From Hyphomicrobiales bacterium (GTDB lineage: Bacteria; Pseudomonadota; Alphaproteobacteria; Rhizobiales; Beijerinckiaceae), in assembly GCA_947455455.1 (NCBI GenBank), contig CANGOE010000009.1:1-55589 (forward strand): 55,589 bases of DNA, given 5' to 3'. Within the stretch, counting starts at the first letter, position 1; every line of letters starts with the position of its first letter. A program made the translations under genes and the position numbers. This document shows positions 38,977 through 50,680 of the stretch, one piece after another. The notes beneath the pieces were generated by a model. It was not told the origin of the DNA, ran no database searches, and saw nothing but the letters and a program-made list of their open reading frames with translations.

Positions 38977-40877
38977 CAATTCGTCTTTCCAATGGCGGAT
39001 TGAATTGCACCTTCAAAGGTTTTGACACCAAGGGTCTGGCGGGTTTGGGTCACGAATTGGGCAATGATGTCATCCCCCAATGCCATGGCGAATTCACCAT
39101 TCATTCCCTTGTTCACGTCATCATTGGCAGGGGCAACGCTGGCCGTATTGACAAACAGGATCACCCGTTGATCGGCGGTGTCGCCCAGCGCCGAACTGGC
39201 CTGCGCCACAGGGGTCAAAAACGCCTGCGCAAGGGCAGTGGCGGGCAAACCTTTGTCACGCGAAGCGCGGGTCACACCCTGCACCGTCATCATCGGGGCT
39301 TTCATCTCGTCGGCGACAGCGGACAAAGCTGTGCCCTGATTTATTTTCTGCACCAGTTCTGAAGCCTTCTGGCTGATCAAACGGCTTCGCTCGTCATCAA
39401 GCCAGGCGGCTTTGACCTGCTCACGCGCTTCGTCAAAACTGCGGTCGCGCGAAGGCGTAATCCCGTCAATGCTGAACCAGACATAGCCGCCATCACGCAA
39501 GGCAATGGCTTCATTGTCGATGTTGATATCGCTGGCAAACATCGCCGGGATCACCGTAGCCGGATCGGTGATGCTGGTCACCAATGCCCCCGATTTGTCA
39601 CGGCCGGAAGCATCGACAGCCTCGATCTTGGTGAAGGGCAGTTTCAATTCACCGGCAATGGCCTGCAAAGGCTTGGCTGAAGCGCGTTGGTCTTCGACCG
39701 CATCATGCAGATCACGCAATTTGTCACGGCCTTTTTGGGTGGCCAGCTCTGATTTCAAGGTCAGCGAGACCTTGTCGTAAGCCAATTCCTCGGCCGCTAC
39801 GATCTGGGCGACTTCGAGCAGGATCGGCCCGAACTTGCCCTCGATGGGACCGATCAACTGGTTGGTTTGCGCTGAAAAGGCGGCATCACGCACGGTTTGA
39901 TCGGCAATATCCTCGCGCTTGACCAGACCGAGATCGGTGTCATTCGCGGTTAAGCCGAGCGAGGCGGCGATGTCGGCAAAGCTCTTGCCGGCCTTTTGCG
40001 CCTCGATGGCAGAGTTGGCCTTGTCTTTGTCGGACAGGATGATCTGCTTGACCATACGCCGTTCCGGCATCGAGAAGCGCGTGGCTTTCTGGCGGTCATA
40101 CAGGCCCATGGCTTCGGCATCGGTGATGGTGGCGGGATCGATCAACTCACCGGCTTTGAGCACCAGCAGGCTAGCGGAGCGGTAATCGGGAGCGCGGAAC
40201 GCGGCTTGCCGCTCGGTGTAGAAGGCTTTCAACTGGTCGTCGGTCGCGTCACTGATCGGACCAAGCTGGTCGGCGGCCAGAACGAAAAACTGCACATCGC
40301 GCTGTTCGTTGCGATAGCGGTTCAGGGCTTCAAGTCCGGCTTTGGGGGCCTGAATACCGCCGGCAAGGCTTTCGGCAATCTGGCCGCGCAGATAGACCAG
40401 ACGTTGCGAGGCAATGAAATTGCTCTCGTTGAAGCCGTTGTTGCGCAGGGCCTCGTCAAAAATCGCGCGGCTGAACTTGCCGTCCGGTCCGGCAAAATTG
40501 GGATCGGCCAGCACGGCCTTGGCAATGGTTTCATTGTTGATCGCCAGACCCCAGTTGCGCACCTGTTCGTCAAGAGCGGCATCATTGATGAGGCGTTCAA
40601 GCACACGACGATCGAGCCCGAAGCTCAAGGCCTCCTGCGCCGTCAGATTGCGGCGGATGCGGCGTGAAATATTCTGGATTTCGGTCTGATAGGCGGCGCG
40701 GAACTCGGCCAGCGATATTTCGGTGGAGCCGACGGTTGCCGCATTGTTGACACCATAGTTTTTCACCATGTCGCCAATGCCCCAGATTGCAAAGCTGAAG
40801 ATCAGTGTACCGAAAAGAACCGTAATGACGATTCGTCCGAGCCAAGATTGCCCTGCCTTACGAAAACCTTGCATCAT
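38976..40877 (-). CDS. ppiD: PpiD-type periplasmic folding chaperone / peptidyl-prolyl isomerase
   Basis: A 633-residue protein with one N-terminal membrane anchor (about residues 15-37, IVITVLFGTLIFSFAIWGIG), a SurA_N-like chaperone domain (about 40-230), a parvulin-like domain around 265-360 (RRMVKQIILSD, FADIAASLGLTANDTDLGLVKREDI), and a long C-terminal chaperone region. In E. coli, PpiD sits at the Sec translocon and its parvulin domain is inactive. It is the first gene of the minus-strand run leading to trp and lexA, and its stop overlaps trpE. Starts at 40877 or 40874 (two consecutive ATG codons). Confidence 0.93.
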   Translation of the reverse strand: MMQGFRKAGQSWLGRIVITVLFGTLIFSFAIWGIGDMVKNYGVNNAATVGSTEISLAEFRAAYQTEIQNISRRIRRNLTAQEALSFGLDRRVLERLINDAALDEQVRNWGLAINNETIAKAVLADPNFAGPDGKFSRAIFDEALRNNGFNESNFIASQRLVYLRGQIAESLAGGIQAPKAGLEALNRYRNEQRDVQFFVLAADQLGPISDATDDQLKAFYTERQAAFRAPDYRSASLLVLKAGELIDPATITDAEAMGLYDRQKATRFSMPERRMVKQIILSDKDKANSAIEAQKAGKSFADIAASLGLTANDTDLGLVKREDIADQTVRDAAFSAQTNQLIGPIEGKFGPILLEVAQIVAAEELAYDKVSLTLKSELATQKGRDKLRDLHDAVEDQRASAKPLQAIAGELKLPFTKIEAVDASGRDKSGALVTSITDPATVIPAMFASDINIDNEAIALRDGGYVWFSIDGITPSRDRSFDEAREQVKAAWLDDERSRLISQKASELVQKINQGTALSAVADEMKAPMMTVQGVTRASRDKGLPATALAQAFLTPVAQASSALGDTADQRVILFVNTASVAPANDDVNKGMNGEFAMALGDDIIAQFVTQTRQTLGVKTFEGAIQSAIGKTN

Positions 40878-40977
40878 GGGATGTGCCGTCCGTTGTTCTA
40901 TTGCTTGTGGTTCGACCCGCTAAACCGGGCTTGCCGCTATGCTTGTTATCATCGTGATTTTTTCTGCTAACACAGGT

Positions 40978-41001
40978 GAGGGGGATTTGTCCCTCTTTTT
41001 T
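40978..41001 (+). terminator. Terminator-like element in the ppiD-tpiA divergent spacer
   Basis: GAGGG (40978-40982) pairs with CCCTC (40991-40995), with one possible extra G-T pair, and is followed by six T. It points toward tpiA, 114 bases before its start, where no upstream gene on that strand ends. It could close a short RNA or attenuate tpiA; the stem is short. Confidence 0.4.
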
Positions 41002-41114
41002 GCATAAATGAGCCAGCTTTGCGCATGATACAAAGCCTGCTTGGCCTTATAGACAGTTGACGGACAAAATCCCTCTGTTATCGACAGGCCATGATCGTCG
41101 AGGAGAACCTGAAG

Positions 41115-41888
41115 ATGCCCCCCAAAAACGGCTTCACGCCCAAGCCTCTGGTTGCAGGCAACTGGAAAATGAACGGGGCGCGTGCCTCGTTGCAGGAAAT
41201 CACGTTGATGGGGCAGGCCTATGATGCCGATTTGCGTCGCAATGTGGATTTGCTGATCTGCCCGCCATCTCCCTTGCTCTATCCGGCGGCCACACTGGCC
41301 ATGGGGACTGCAATTGCCATCGGCGCACAAGACAGCCACGAGAAAATCTCTGGCGCCCATACCGGTGATGTCTCGCCCAATATGGTGCTTGATGCCGGTG
41401 GCACCATGGTGATTCTTGGTCATTCCGAACGGCGCACCGATCACGGTGAAAAAGACGCTCTGGTCGAACAAAAGGCCAATTCGGCGATTGCCACGGGTCT
41501 TGTGGCGATTGTCTGTGTGGGTGAAACCCGTTCCGAGCGGGAAGCGGGCAGGGCTTTGTCTGTCGTGCGCCGCCAGTTGCGCGGCTCGATCCCGCGCACG
41601 GCCACGGCCGATCAGTTGATTGTCGCTTATGAGCCCGTCTGGGCCATTGGCACCGGTTTGACACCCACAGCCAAGGATGTGGCAGAAGTGCATCTGGCCA
41701 TCCGCAATGATTTGAAAAAACTGTTGGGCAAGCCACAAGGCGAGATGGTGCGCATCCTGTATGGCGGCTCTGTCAAACCCAATAATGCCAAAGAATTGCT
41801 GTCGATCGACAATGTCAACGGCGCTTTGGTGGGGGGCGCAAGCCTGAAAGCGGCTGACTTCATGGCGATTGCCGAAACCTATCGCTGA
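41115..41888 (+). CDS. tpiA: Triose-phosphate isomerase
   Basis: A 257-residue glycolytic TIM-barrel enzyme interconverting dihydroxyacetone phosphate and glyceraldehyde 3-phosphate. All catalytic elements are present: the lysine of VAGNWKMNG, the histidine of ILGHSERR, and the glutamate of [11 protein letters not shown], with the phosphate-binding [12 protein letters not shown] near the end. ATG 41115 follows GAGGAGAA at the right distance; an in-frame start at 41091 would lack a ribosome site. Confidence 0.97.
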   Translation: MPPKNGFTPKPLVAGNWKMNGARASLQEITLMGQAYDADLRRNVDLLICPPSPLLYPAATLAMGTAIAIGAQDSHEKISGAHTGDVSPNMVLDAGGTMVILGHSERRTDHGEKDALVEQKANSAIATGLVAIVCVGETRSEREAGRALSVVRRQLRGSIPRTATADQLIVAYEPVWAIGTGLTPTAKDVAEVHLAIRNDLKKLLGKPQGEMVRILYGGSVKPNNAKELLSIDNVNGALVGGASLKAADFMAIAETYR

Positions 41889-41890
41889 GC

Positions 41891-41903
41891 CTGCACAGTG
41901 CAG
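41891..41903. promoter_or_regulatory. Palindrome CTGCAC-A-GTGCAG between tpiA and secG
   Basis: A perfect palindrome, extended to 15 bases by a flanking C and G, two bases after the tpiA stop and about 115 bases before secG. It shares its twelve arm bases with the palindrome at 29866-29878. No T run follows, so it is not an obvious terminator. Confidence 0.3.
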
Positions 41904-42017
41904 GTCGGAACGCTTTAACGGCTTCTTCCTGCTTTCATCCTTTGGCAGAGCGTGCTAAAGGCCAAACATCTTGTGTTCGCATCCGGCGAACCCTTCCTCT
42001 TTGGTGTGACAACAATC

Positions 42018-42392
42018 ATGCAACAAGTCCTTATCGTCATTCACCTTCTGGTCGTTCTCGCACTGGTCGGTGTCATTCTCCTGCAACGTTCCGATTCCGG
42101 TGCGCTTGGCGGTCTTGGCGGCGGCGGCGGTGTGTCGGGCTTCATGACAGGGCGTGGCCAAGCCAATGCGCTGACCCGTGCCACGGGCATTCTGGCGGCC
42201 TGCTTTTTTGCAACCAGCATTGCCTTGGCGATTGTGTCGGGGGCCACCCGCGAAAACCGTTCGGTGATTGATGATGCGGCCAGCAAGTTGCCAGCCCAGA
42301 CAGCGCCAGCAGGCGGCGTGCTCGACCAGTTGAAAGCCATCGACCAGAAGGCGCCTCCCGCCTCCGGTCCGCAAGTGCCGACAACACGCTAA
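42018..42392 (+). CDS. secG: Preprotein translocase subunit SecG
   Basis: A 124-residue translocon component. Two membrane helices are visible: residues 3-22 (VLIVIHLLVVLALVGVILLQ) and about 56-77 (GILAACFFATSIALAIVSG), linked by the glycine-rich family loop RSDSGALGGLGGGGGVSGFM. The C-terminal tail is rich in proline and alanine, as in alphaproteobacteria. ATG 42018 gives the typical N-terminus; an in-frame upstream start at 41952 is not family-like. It ends just before a strong terminator. Confidence 0.95.
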   Translation: MQQVLIVIHLLVVLALVGVILLQRSDSGALGGLGGGGGVSGFMTGRGQANALTRATGILAACFFATSIALAIVSGATRENRSVIDDAASKLPAQTAPAGGVLDQLKAIDQKAPPASGPQVPTTR

Positions 42393-42406
42393 CATCTGCG
42401 ACCATC

Positions 42407-42432
42407 AAGGGCCGGTTTATCCGGCCCTTTTT
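42407..42432 (+). terminator. Intrinsic terminator after secG
   Basis: Nine-pair stem AAGGGCCGG (42407-42415) with CCGGCCCTT (42421-42429), loop TTTAT, and five T at 42428-42432. It lies 15 bases after the secG stop. Confidence 0.92.
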
Positions 42433-42520
42433 ATGTGGGACATATGTCGAGCCGCCTGTGGATTGTGGTTGGGTTCGGCATGGTTCCTCTGTGCGAATCA
42501 TTTCAGTTTGATAAGGATGA

Positions 42521-44155
<1,635 letters not shown>

Positions 44156-44225
44156 TACTCGGTTGCGGGCGTGTCTTGCCCGCAAGTCTGATTGAGGCGC
44201 AACCGCAAACGGGGTAAATGGGCCT

Positions 44226-45071
44226 ATGAGCAACGCACACAGCATCCCCGCCATTGTTTCTGCCGGTTCTGTCCGTTTCGGCAACCACTTGCCGTTTTCT
44301 CTGATGGCTGGTCCCTGTGCGATGGAAAGCCGCGATCACGCGCTATTCATGGCCTCGGCCCTGCATGAAATCACCCAAAAACTCGGCATCGGGCTGGTGT
44401 TCAAGGCCTCCTTCGACAAGGCCAACCGCACCTCGTCGAAAGGGCGGCGCGGGATCGGCCTGTCCAAAGCCATGGATGTCTTTGCCGAGATCAAGAGCAA
44501 ATACGGCCTGCCTGTCGTCACCGATATTCACGAGCGCGAGCAGTGCAAACCAGTCGCCGAAGTCGTCGATATCCTTCAAATCCCCGCCTTTTTGTGCCGC
44601 CAGACCGATCTGTTGATTGCGGCGGCTGAAACGGGGCGGGTGATCAATGTCAAAAAAGGCCAGTTTCTGGCCCCGTGGGACATGAAAAACGTCGTTTCCA
44701 AAATCACCGAAACCGGAAACCACAATGTGATGGTGACCGAGCGCGGAGCCTCGTTCGGTTATAACACGCTGGTCACCGATTTTCGCGGTCTGCCTTTGAT
44801 GGCGCAGGAAACCGGCGCACCGGTGATTTTCGATGCCACCCATTCCGTCCAGCAACCGGGCGGGCAGGGCGCCTCATCGGGCGGCCAACGCGAATATGTG
44901 CCGGTTCTGGCCCGTGCCGCCGTGGCTGTGGGTGTGGCAGGTTTGTTTATCGAGAGCCACGACAATCCGTCCGAGGCATTTTCCGACGGCCCAAACATGG
45001 TGCCGCTGGATGAGATGGAAGCCCTGTTGAAGCGATTGATGGCGTTTGATGCAGTGGCCAAAAGCGTTTGA
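44226..45071 (+). CDS. kdsA: 3-deoxy-8-phosphooctulonate synthase
   Basis: A 281-residue enzyme joining phosphoenolpyruvate to arabinose 5-phosphate, giving KDO 8-phosphate for the LPS inner core. Motifs: [106 protein letters not shown] and [12 protein letters not shown]. It is 70 bases after pyrG and the last gene before a convergent spacer. Confidence 0.97.
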   Translation: MSNAHSIPAIVSAGSVRFGNHLPFSLMAGPCAMESRDHALFMASALHEITQKLGIGLVFKASFDKANRTSSKGRRGIGLSKAMDVFAEIKSKYGLPVVTDIHEREQCKPVAEVVDILQIPAFLCRQTDLLIAAAETGRVINVKKGQFLAPWDMKNVVSKITETGNHNVMVTERGASFGYNTLVTDFRGLPLMAQETGAPVIFDATHSVQQPGGQGASSGGQREYVPVLARAAVAVGVAGLFIESHDNPSEAFSDGPNMVPLDEMEALLKRLMAFDAVAKSV

Positions 45072-45166
45072 AGATTCTCAACGTTTGTTCAGTGCTGACA
45101 TTTTGATGAAATCAATCAATGTGTTGTGACCGTGGGTGTGCATCCGCACAAAACATGCACCGCCCC
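45072..45166. other. Spacer after kdsA
   Basis: Ninety-five bases between the kdsA stop and the repeat array. I see no gene and no clear terminator with a T run. Confidence 0.4.
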
Positions 45167-45572
45167 AAGACGTGGATGACACCCACAAGGGCGGTCATGA
45201 CAGGGGTGGTTTTAAAATAAATGTCTCTCAAACTGTCATGGCCGGACTTGTTCCGGCCATCCACGACTTTGATTGATGGTCACAAGACGTGGATGACCGC
45301 CACAAGGGCGGTCATGACAAGGGTGGGTTTTAATAAAATATTTCCCAAACTGTCATGGCCGGGCCTGTCCCGGCCATCCACGACTTGCTTTCAACAGGCC
45401 AAGAAAGACGTGGATGACCGCCACAAGGGCGGTCATGACAGGGGTGGTTTTAAATTAAATGTCTAAAAAACTGTCATGGCCGGGCCTGTCCCGGCCATCC
45501 ACGACTTGCTTCCAACAGGCCAAGAAAGACATGGATACCCGCCACAAGGGCGGGCATGTCAAGGCGTGGGTG
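45167..45572. repeat. Tandem array of paired palindromes (REPIN-like), about 3.4 copies
   Basis: Units start at 45167 (117 bases), 45284 (121), 45405 (121) and 45526 (partial). Each full unit has two hairpins facing each other across an AT-rich stretch. Hairpin 1 has arms ATGACCGCC and GGCGGTCAT around ACAAG; hairpin 2 has arms ATGGCCGGG and CCCGGCCAT around CCTGT. The outer parts CGTGGATG...CATGACA of hairpin 1 recur inverted in hairpin 2, so each unit is an inverted pair of related palindromes. Similar GTCATGGCCGGG-type palindromes are scattered in many alphaproteobacterial genomes. The array fills the convergent kdsA-queF spacer, where such elements often sit. Confidence 0.9.
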
Positions 45573-45583
45573 TGGAAGAGTAA

Positions 45584-46081
45584 TCACCGCCCCCGATAGG
45601 GCGCAACGCCTTGATCAGGCAACCACAATCCTTCCGGCGGCTTGCCGGTTTGCCAGAAGACGTCGATCGGGATGCCGCCGCGTGGATACCAGTAGCCGCC
45701 GATGCGGAACCATTCCGGCTCCAGCAGATCAACCAGCCGCTTGCCGATGCCGACCGTGCAATCCTCATGGAATGCACCATGGTTGCGGAAAGCGCCGAGA
45801 TAGAGTTTCAGCGATTTGGATTCCACCAGCCATGCGCCCGGCAGATAATCGATCACCAATATCCCGAAATCCGGCTGGCCGGTGACCGGGCAGATCGAGG
45901 TGAATTCGGGGCAAGTAAAGCGAGCCAGATAGGACGTGCCCTGATGCGGGTTCGGCACACGGTCGAGCACCGCCTGTTCAGGTGAGGCGGGCAGGGCCGA
46001 GGCTTGGCCCAGATGCAGGGGAGAGCCCTGCTGGATCGTCTCGGTGGTGTGCGAGGTCGGGCCTTGGTGTTTCTGGGTCAT
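45584..46081 (-). CDS. queF: Preq(1) synthase (NADPH-dependent 7-cyano-7-deazaguanine reductase)
   Basis: A 165-residue type I QueF reducing preQ0 to preQ1 in queuosine tRNA modification. The nucleophile is Cys64 in [14 protein letters not shown], with Asp71 as the acid, and the family signature is ESKSLKLYL from Glu87, the NADPH-contact motif; HGAFHEDC follows. The N-terminal 35 residues are variable. The stop lies 12 bases from the palindrome array. Other queuosine genes are not in the window. Confidence 0.95.
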   Translation of the reverse strand: MTQKHQGPTSHTTETIQQGSPLHLGQASALPASPEQAVLDRVPNPHQGTSYLARFTCPEFTSICPVTGQPDFGILVIDYLPGAWLVESKSLKLYLGAFRNHGAFHEDCTVGIGKRLVDLLEPEWFRIGGYWYPRGGIPIDVFWQTGKPPEGLWLPDQGVAPYRGR

Positions 46082-46220
46082 GAGCCTGTCACAATCTTGC
46101 TGTCAGTGATGCGCGAGTGCAATCGATGGTGGCTTTTATCCTGACGGGTGGCCACAAGTCGAGAGCGGTATAGCGACAAAGCGGCGGGATGAAAACTTTT
46201 GGCTCGACCTTTTGCGGCCT

Positions 46221-47561
<1,341 letters not shown>

Positions 47562-47585
47562 TCACTTCGTCACGTGCATCTTGTG

Positions 47586-47614
47586 CGGGAGGTCCATCGG
47601 GCCTCCCGTTTTTT
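47586..47614 (+). terminator. Intrinsic terminator after eno
   Basis: Stem CGGGAGG (47586-47592) with CCTCCCG (47602-47608), a nine-base loop, and six T at 47609-47614, placed 25 bases after the eno stop. Confidence 0.88.
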
Positions 47615-47660
47615 GTGGGGCTAACACTTTTTCAACCATTGCCGGGTGATAAAGAGCGTT

Positions 47661-47996
47661 ATGGTTGTTCAGAAACGATACAGAGGTTTTGTTCTGTGGC
47701 TCGCCCTTTACGGCATTGCGGGCTCGACCTCCTATTATTTCATCTATCATGCCCATAACGGCAATCGCGGTCTGGAAACCAGAGAGATGCTGACCCAGAC
47801 ACTCGATGTGCTGGACAAGGAATTGCAAGCCCAACAGAGCGAGCGCGAGCGCTGGCAGATCCGGGTCAATGCTTTGCGCAACGAGCATGTCGATCGTGAT
47901 TTGCTTGACGAGCGCGGGCGTATCGGTCTCGGCCGTGTGCAACGCGGCGATGTCGTCATCATGGATCAACCGCGCAACACCAACGACATTCGTTAA
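47661..47996 (+). CDS. ftsB: FtsB/DivIC-family septum formation initiator
   Basis: A 111-residue bitopic division protein. One membrane helix lies at about residues 10-28 (FVLWLALYGIAGSTSYYFIY), then a coiled coil (about 45-85, TQTLDVLDKELQAQQSERERWQIRVNAL), then the family motif DRDLLDERGRIGLGRVQRGDVVI. In E. coli FtsB pairs with FtsL and FtsQ at the septum. ATG 47661 is preferred to GTG 47646, which would add five residues. The eno-ftsB-pdhA order is widespread in alphaproteobacteria. Confidence 0.9.
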   Translation: MVVQKRYRGFVLWLALYGIAGSTSYYFIYHAHNGNRGLETREMLTQTLDVLDKELQAQQSERERWQIRVNALRNEHVDRDLLDERGRIGLGRVQRGDVVIMDQPRNTNDIR

Positions 47997-48011
47997 CCTG
48001 ATTTAGGTCGT

Positions 48012-48046
48012 TTTAATAATGAACCACATTCTGGTTCATTATTAAA
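48012..48046. promoter_or_regulatory. Perfect 15-bp inverted repeat upstream of pdhA
   Basis: TTTAATAATGAACCA (48012-48026) and its exact complement TGGTTCATTATTAAA (48032-48046) flank CATTC. It begins 15 bases after the ftsB stop and ends about 120 bases before pdhA. No T run follows, so it is not an ordinary terminator. The core GAACCA / TGGTTC with AT-rich arms looks like an operator for a dimeric regulator, or a stable RNA hairpin in a long pdhA leader. Confidence 0.6.
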
Positions 48047-48167
48047 TATCGAGCGTTTTCAATAATTTAGCCTTTCAAATTCTTTTTGTTTTCTGTGTTT
48101 TTAGCCCTCGTCATCTTTACGGATTTGGTCTAAAGTTTACGAAACCGTTTTAAAGAGGGGGAAGATC

Positions 48168-49232
48168 ATGGCTGTTGCCGCCAAGGCTGGAAGTCAGAGC
48201 AAATCATCACCGGGCAAATCTGCGGCATCGCGTGGTGCGCGGACATTGACGCGCCGCTCCAATGGTCCTGTTGCCTTGAGCCGGGACGAGGAAGTCAGCG
48301 CCTATCGCGATATGCTGATGATCCGCCGGTTCGAGGAAAAGGCCGGCCAGATGTATGGCATGGGCCTGATCGGCGGTTTCTGCCACCTCTATATCGGACA
48401 GGAAGCGGTCGTGGTCGGTATGCAGATGGCCTCGGCCAAAGGCGACCAGGTGATCACCGGCTATCGCGACCATGGCCATATGCTGGCTTGCGGCATGGAT
48501 CCCAAAGGCGTGATGGCCGAACTGACCGGACGTTCGGGCGGCCTGTCACGCGGCAAGGGCGGTTCGATGCATATGTTCAGCGTCGAAAGCAATTTTTATG
48601 GCGGCCACGGCATTGTCGGTGCGCAGGTCTCGCTCGGCACGGGTCTGGCTTTCGCCAATCACTACCGCAATGATGGCCGTGTCTCCATGACCTATTTCGG
48701 TGATGGCGCGGCCAATCAGGGTCAGGTCTATGAATGTTTCAACATGGCCGAACTCTGGAAATTGCCGGTGGTCTATGTGATCGAAAACAATCGCTACGCG
48801 ATGGGCACGGCTGTCAGCCGCGCCTCGGCGCAGACCGATTTCTCCAAGCGCGGTGTGTCCTTCAACATTCCGGGCGAGCAGGTCGACGGCATGGATGTGC
48901 GCGCCGTCAAGGAAGCGGCCGAACGGGCGATCCAGTGGTGCCGTGACGGCAAGGGGCCCTATATTCTCGAAATGCAGACCTACCGCTATCGCGGTCATTC
49001 GATGTCCGATCCGGCCAAATACCGCTCCAAGGACGAAGTGCAGAAAATGCGCGAGGAGCATGATCCGATCGAGCAGGTCCGCCGCCGGTTGATCGAGGAA
49101 TGGAAGGTCAGTGAAGACGAGTTGAAGGCCGTGGACTCCCATGTCCGCGAGATTGTGAATGCGGCGGCCGATTTTGCCACGACCAATCCCGAGCCCGATC
49201 CTTCCGAGCTTTATACGGATATCCTTCGCTAA
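48168..49232 (+). CDS. pdhA: Pyruvate dehydrogenase E1 component subunit alpha
   Basis: A 354-residue subunit of the heterotetrameric E1 that decarboxylates pyruvate using thiamine diphosphate. The cofactor motif runs from GDGAANQGQVYECFNMAELW to VIENN near residues 183-207; RYRGHSMSDPAKYRSKDEV holds the loop that is phosphorylated in mitochondrial homologues. The first 35 residues are basic, serine-rich and low in complexity. GAGGGGGAAG precedes ATG 48168. First gene of the pdhA-pdhB-pdhC-lpdA cluster. Confidence 0.97.
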   Translation: MAVAAKAGSQSKSSPGKSAASRGARTLTRRSNGPVALSRDEEVSAYRDMLMIRRFEEKAGQMYGMGLIGGFCHLYIGQEAVVVGMQMASAKGDQVITGYRDHGHMLACGMDPKGVMAELTGRSGGLSRGKGGSMHMFSVESNFYGGHGIVGAQVSLGTGLAFANHYRNDGRVSMTYFGDGAANQGQVYECFNMAELWKLPVVYVIENNRYAMGTAVSRASAQTDFSKRGVSFNIPGEQVDGMDVRAVKEAAERAIQWCRDGKGPYILEMQTYRYRGHSMSDPAKYRSKDEVQKMREEHDPIEQVRRRLIEEWKVSEDELKAVDSHVREIVNAAADFATTNPEPDPSELYTDILR

Positions 49233-49288
49233 CTTATTTGGCCGCCGCCAGCGCGTGACGCGCGGCGCGAACCCTCGGAGCACGAGAC

Positions 49289-50668
49289 ATGTCAATCGAA
49301 GTTCTAATGCCCGCTCTTTCACCCACCATGGAAAAGGGCAATCTCTCCAAATGGCTGAAAAATGAAGGCGATGCCATTAAGCCCGGTGATGTGATTGCCG
49401 AAATCGAAACCGACAAAGCGACCATGGAGGTCGAGGCGGTCGATGAAGGTATTCTGGCCAAGATCCTTGTGCCGGCAGGCACCAATGATGTGCCGGTCAA
49501 CCAGTTGATCGCCATCATTGCGGCGGAAGGCGAGGACATCAGCAAAGCTGGCAATGCGCCCGCCGCTGCTCCTGTGGCTGTGGCCGCTCCTGCCGCGGCT
49601 CCCGCCGTGCATGCCAGCGTGCCCGCGACGGCCCATCACGATATTCCGGCCTATGATGCGTCGGGTGAAATCCCGCATGGCACCGAAATGGTCCCGCAAA
49701 CCATGCGCGAAGCCTTGCGCGATGCCATGGCCGAAGAAATGCGCTCCAATGACAACGTGTTCGTGATGGGCGAAGAAGTGGCCGAATATCAGGGCGCTTA
49801 CAAAATCACGCAGGGTCTGTTGCAGGAATTCGGCCCGCGCCGTGTCATCGATACCCCGATTACCGAACATGGTTTTGCCGGTATCGCAGTGGGTGCGGCT
49901 TTGACCGGCCTGCGTCCTGTCCTTGAATTCATGACTTTTAACTTTGCGATGCAAGCCATTGATCACATTATCAATTCGGCCGCAAAAACCCTCTATATGT
50001 CGGGCGGCCAGATGGGATGTCCGATTGTGTTCCGTGGTCCCAACGGGGCGGCGGCACGTGTGGGTGCGCAACATTCGCAGGATTATTCGGCTTGGTATTC
50101 GAACGTCCCCGGCCTGCTGGTTGTCTCGCCATCCAATGCGGCTGATGCCAAAGGCTTGCTGAAAGCCGCCATCCGCAACCCCAATCCGGTTGTGTTCCTT
50201 GAAAACGAAATCCTCTACGGCCAGACCGGCATGGTACCGAAGATGGATGATTTCGTGTTGCCGATCGGCAAAGCCCGCATCGCCCGCACCGGCAAGGATG
50301 TGACCATCGTGTCCTTCTCGATCGGAATGACCTATGCGCTCAAGGCCGCCGAGGAGCTGGCAACCCTTGGGATCGAGGCTGAAGTGATCGATCTGCGCAC
50401 CCTCCGCCCGATGGATGTCGACACCATCATTGCCTCGGTCCGCAAAACCGGCCGTTGCATCACGGTGGAAGAAGGTTGGCCGCAATCCGGTATCGGTTCG
50501 GAAATTTCGGCGCAGGTGATGGAAAAGGCCTTCGATTATCTCGATGCGCCGGTCATCCGCATCACCGGCAAGGATGTGCCGATGCCTTATGCCGCCAATC
50601 TCGAAAAACTGGCTCTACCCAATGTCGGCGAGGTGGTGGAAGCCGCCCGCGCAGTCACCTATCGCTGA
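49289..50668 (+). CDS. pdhB: Pyruvate dehydrogenase E1 subunit beta with N-terminal lipoyl domain
   Basis: A 459-residue protein. Residues 1-80 are a lipoyl domain with Lys43 in [11 protein letters not shown], then an alanine/proline-rich linker (about 88-125), then the E1-beta body from about 135 ([58 protein letters not shown], and [38 protein letters not shown]). The fusion is known from alphaproteobacteria such as Sinorhizobium and Zymomonas and puts a second swinging arm in the complex. Its lipoyl domain matches that of pdhC at 76 of the first 85 residues. It is 56 bases after pdhA. Confidence 0.97.
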   Translation: MSIEVLMPALSPTMEKGNLSKWLKNEGDAIKPGDVIAEIETDKATMEVEAVDEGILAKILVPAGTNDVPVNQLIAIIAAEGEDISKAGNAPAAAPVAVAAPAAAPAVHASVPATAHHDIPAYDASGEIPHGTEMVPQTMREALRDAMAEEMRSNDNVFVMGEEVAEYQGAYKITQGLLQEFGPRRVIDTPITEHGFAGIAVGAALTGLRPVLEFMTFNFAMQAIDHIINSAAKTLYMSGGQMGCPIVFRGPNGAAARVGAQHSQDYSAWYSNVPGLLVVSPSNAADAKGLLKAAIRNPNPVVFLENEILYGQTGMVPKMDDFVLPIGKARIARTGKDVTIVSFSIGMTYALKAAEELATLGIEAEVIDLRTLRPMDVDTIIASVRKTGRCITVEEGWPQSGIGSEISAQVMEKAFDYLDAPVIRITGKDVPMPYAANLEKLALPNVGEVVEAARAVTYR

Positions 50669-50680
50669 GGGGAGGCGACC

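Noticed and set aside
42473..42486. GTTC-N6-GTTC upstream of pyrG, resembling an SOS box
   Set aside because: The spacer is six bases, not seven, so the half-sites are out of register for the alphaproteobacterial LexA operator; pyrG is also not a usual SOS gene.
45221..45466. 81-codon plus-strand open frame within the palindrome array
   Set aside because: Its sequence (LSWPGLSRPSTT type) is a translation of the repeat unit itself and repeats with it; such peptides are a familiar artefact of these alphaproteobacterial palindromes.
45167..45572. CRISPR array
   Set aside because: Units are about 120 bases and contiguous with no unique spacers; the repeats are palindrome pairs, not CRISPR repeats.
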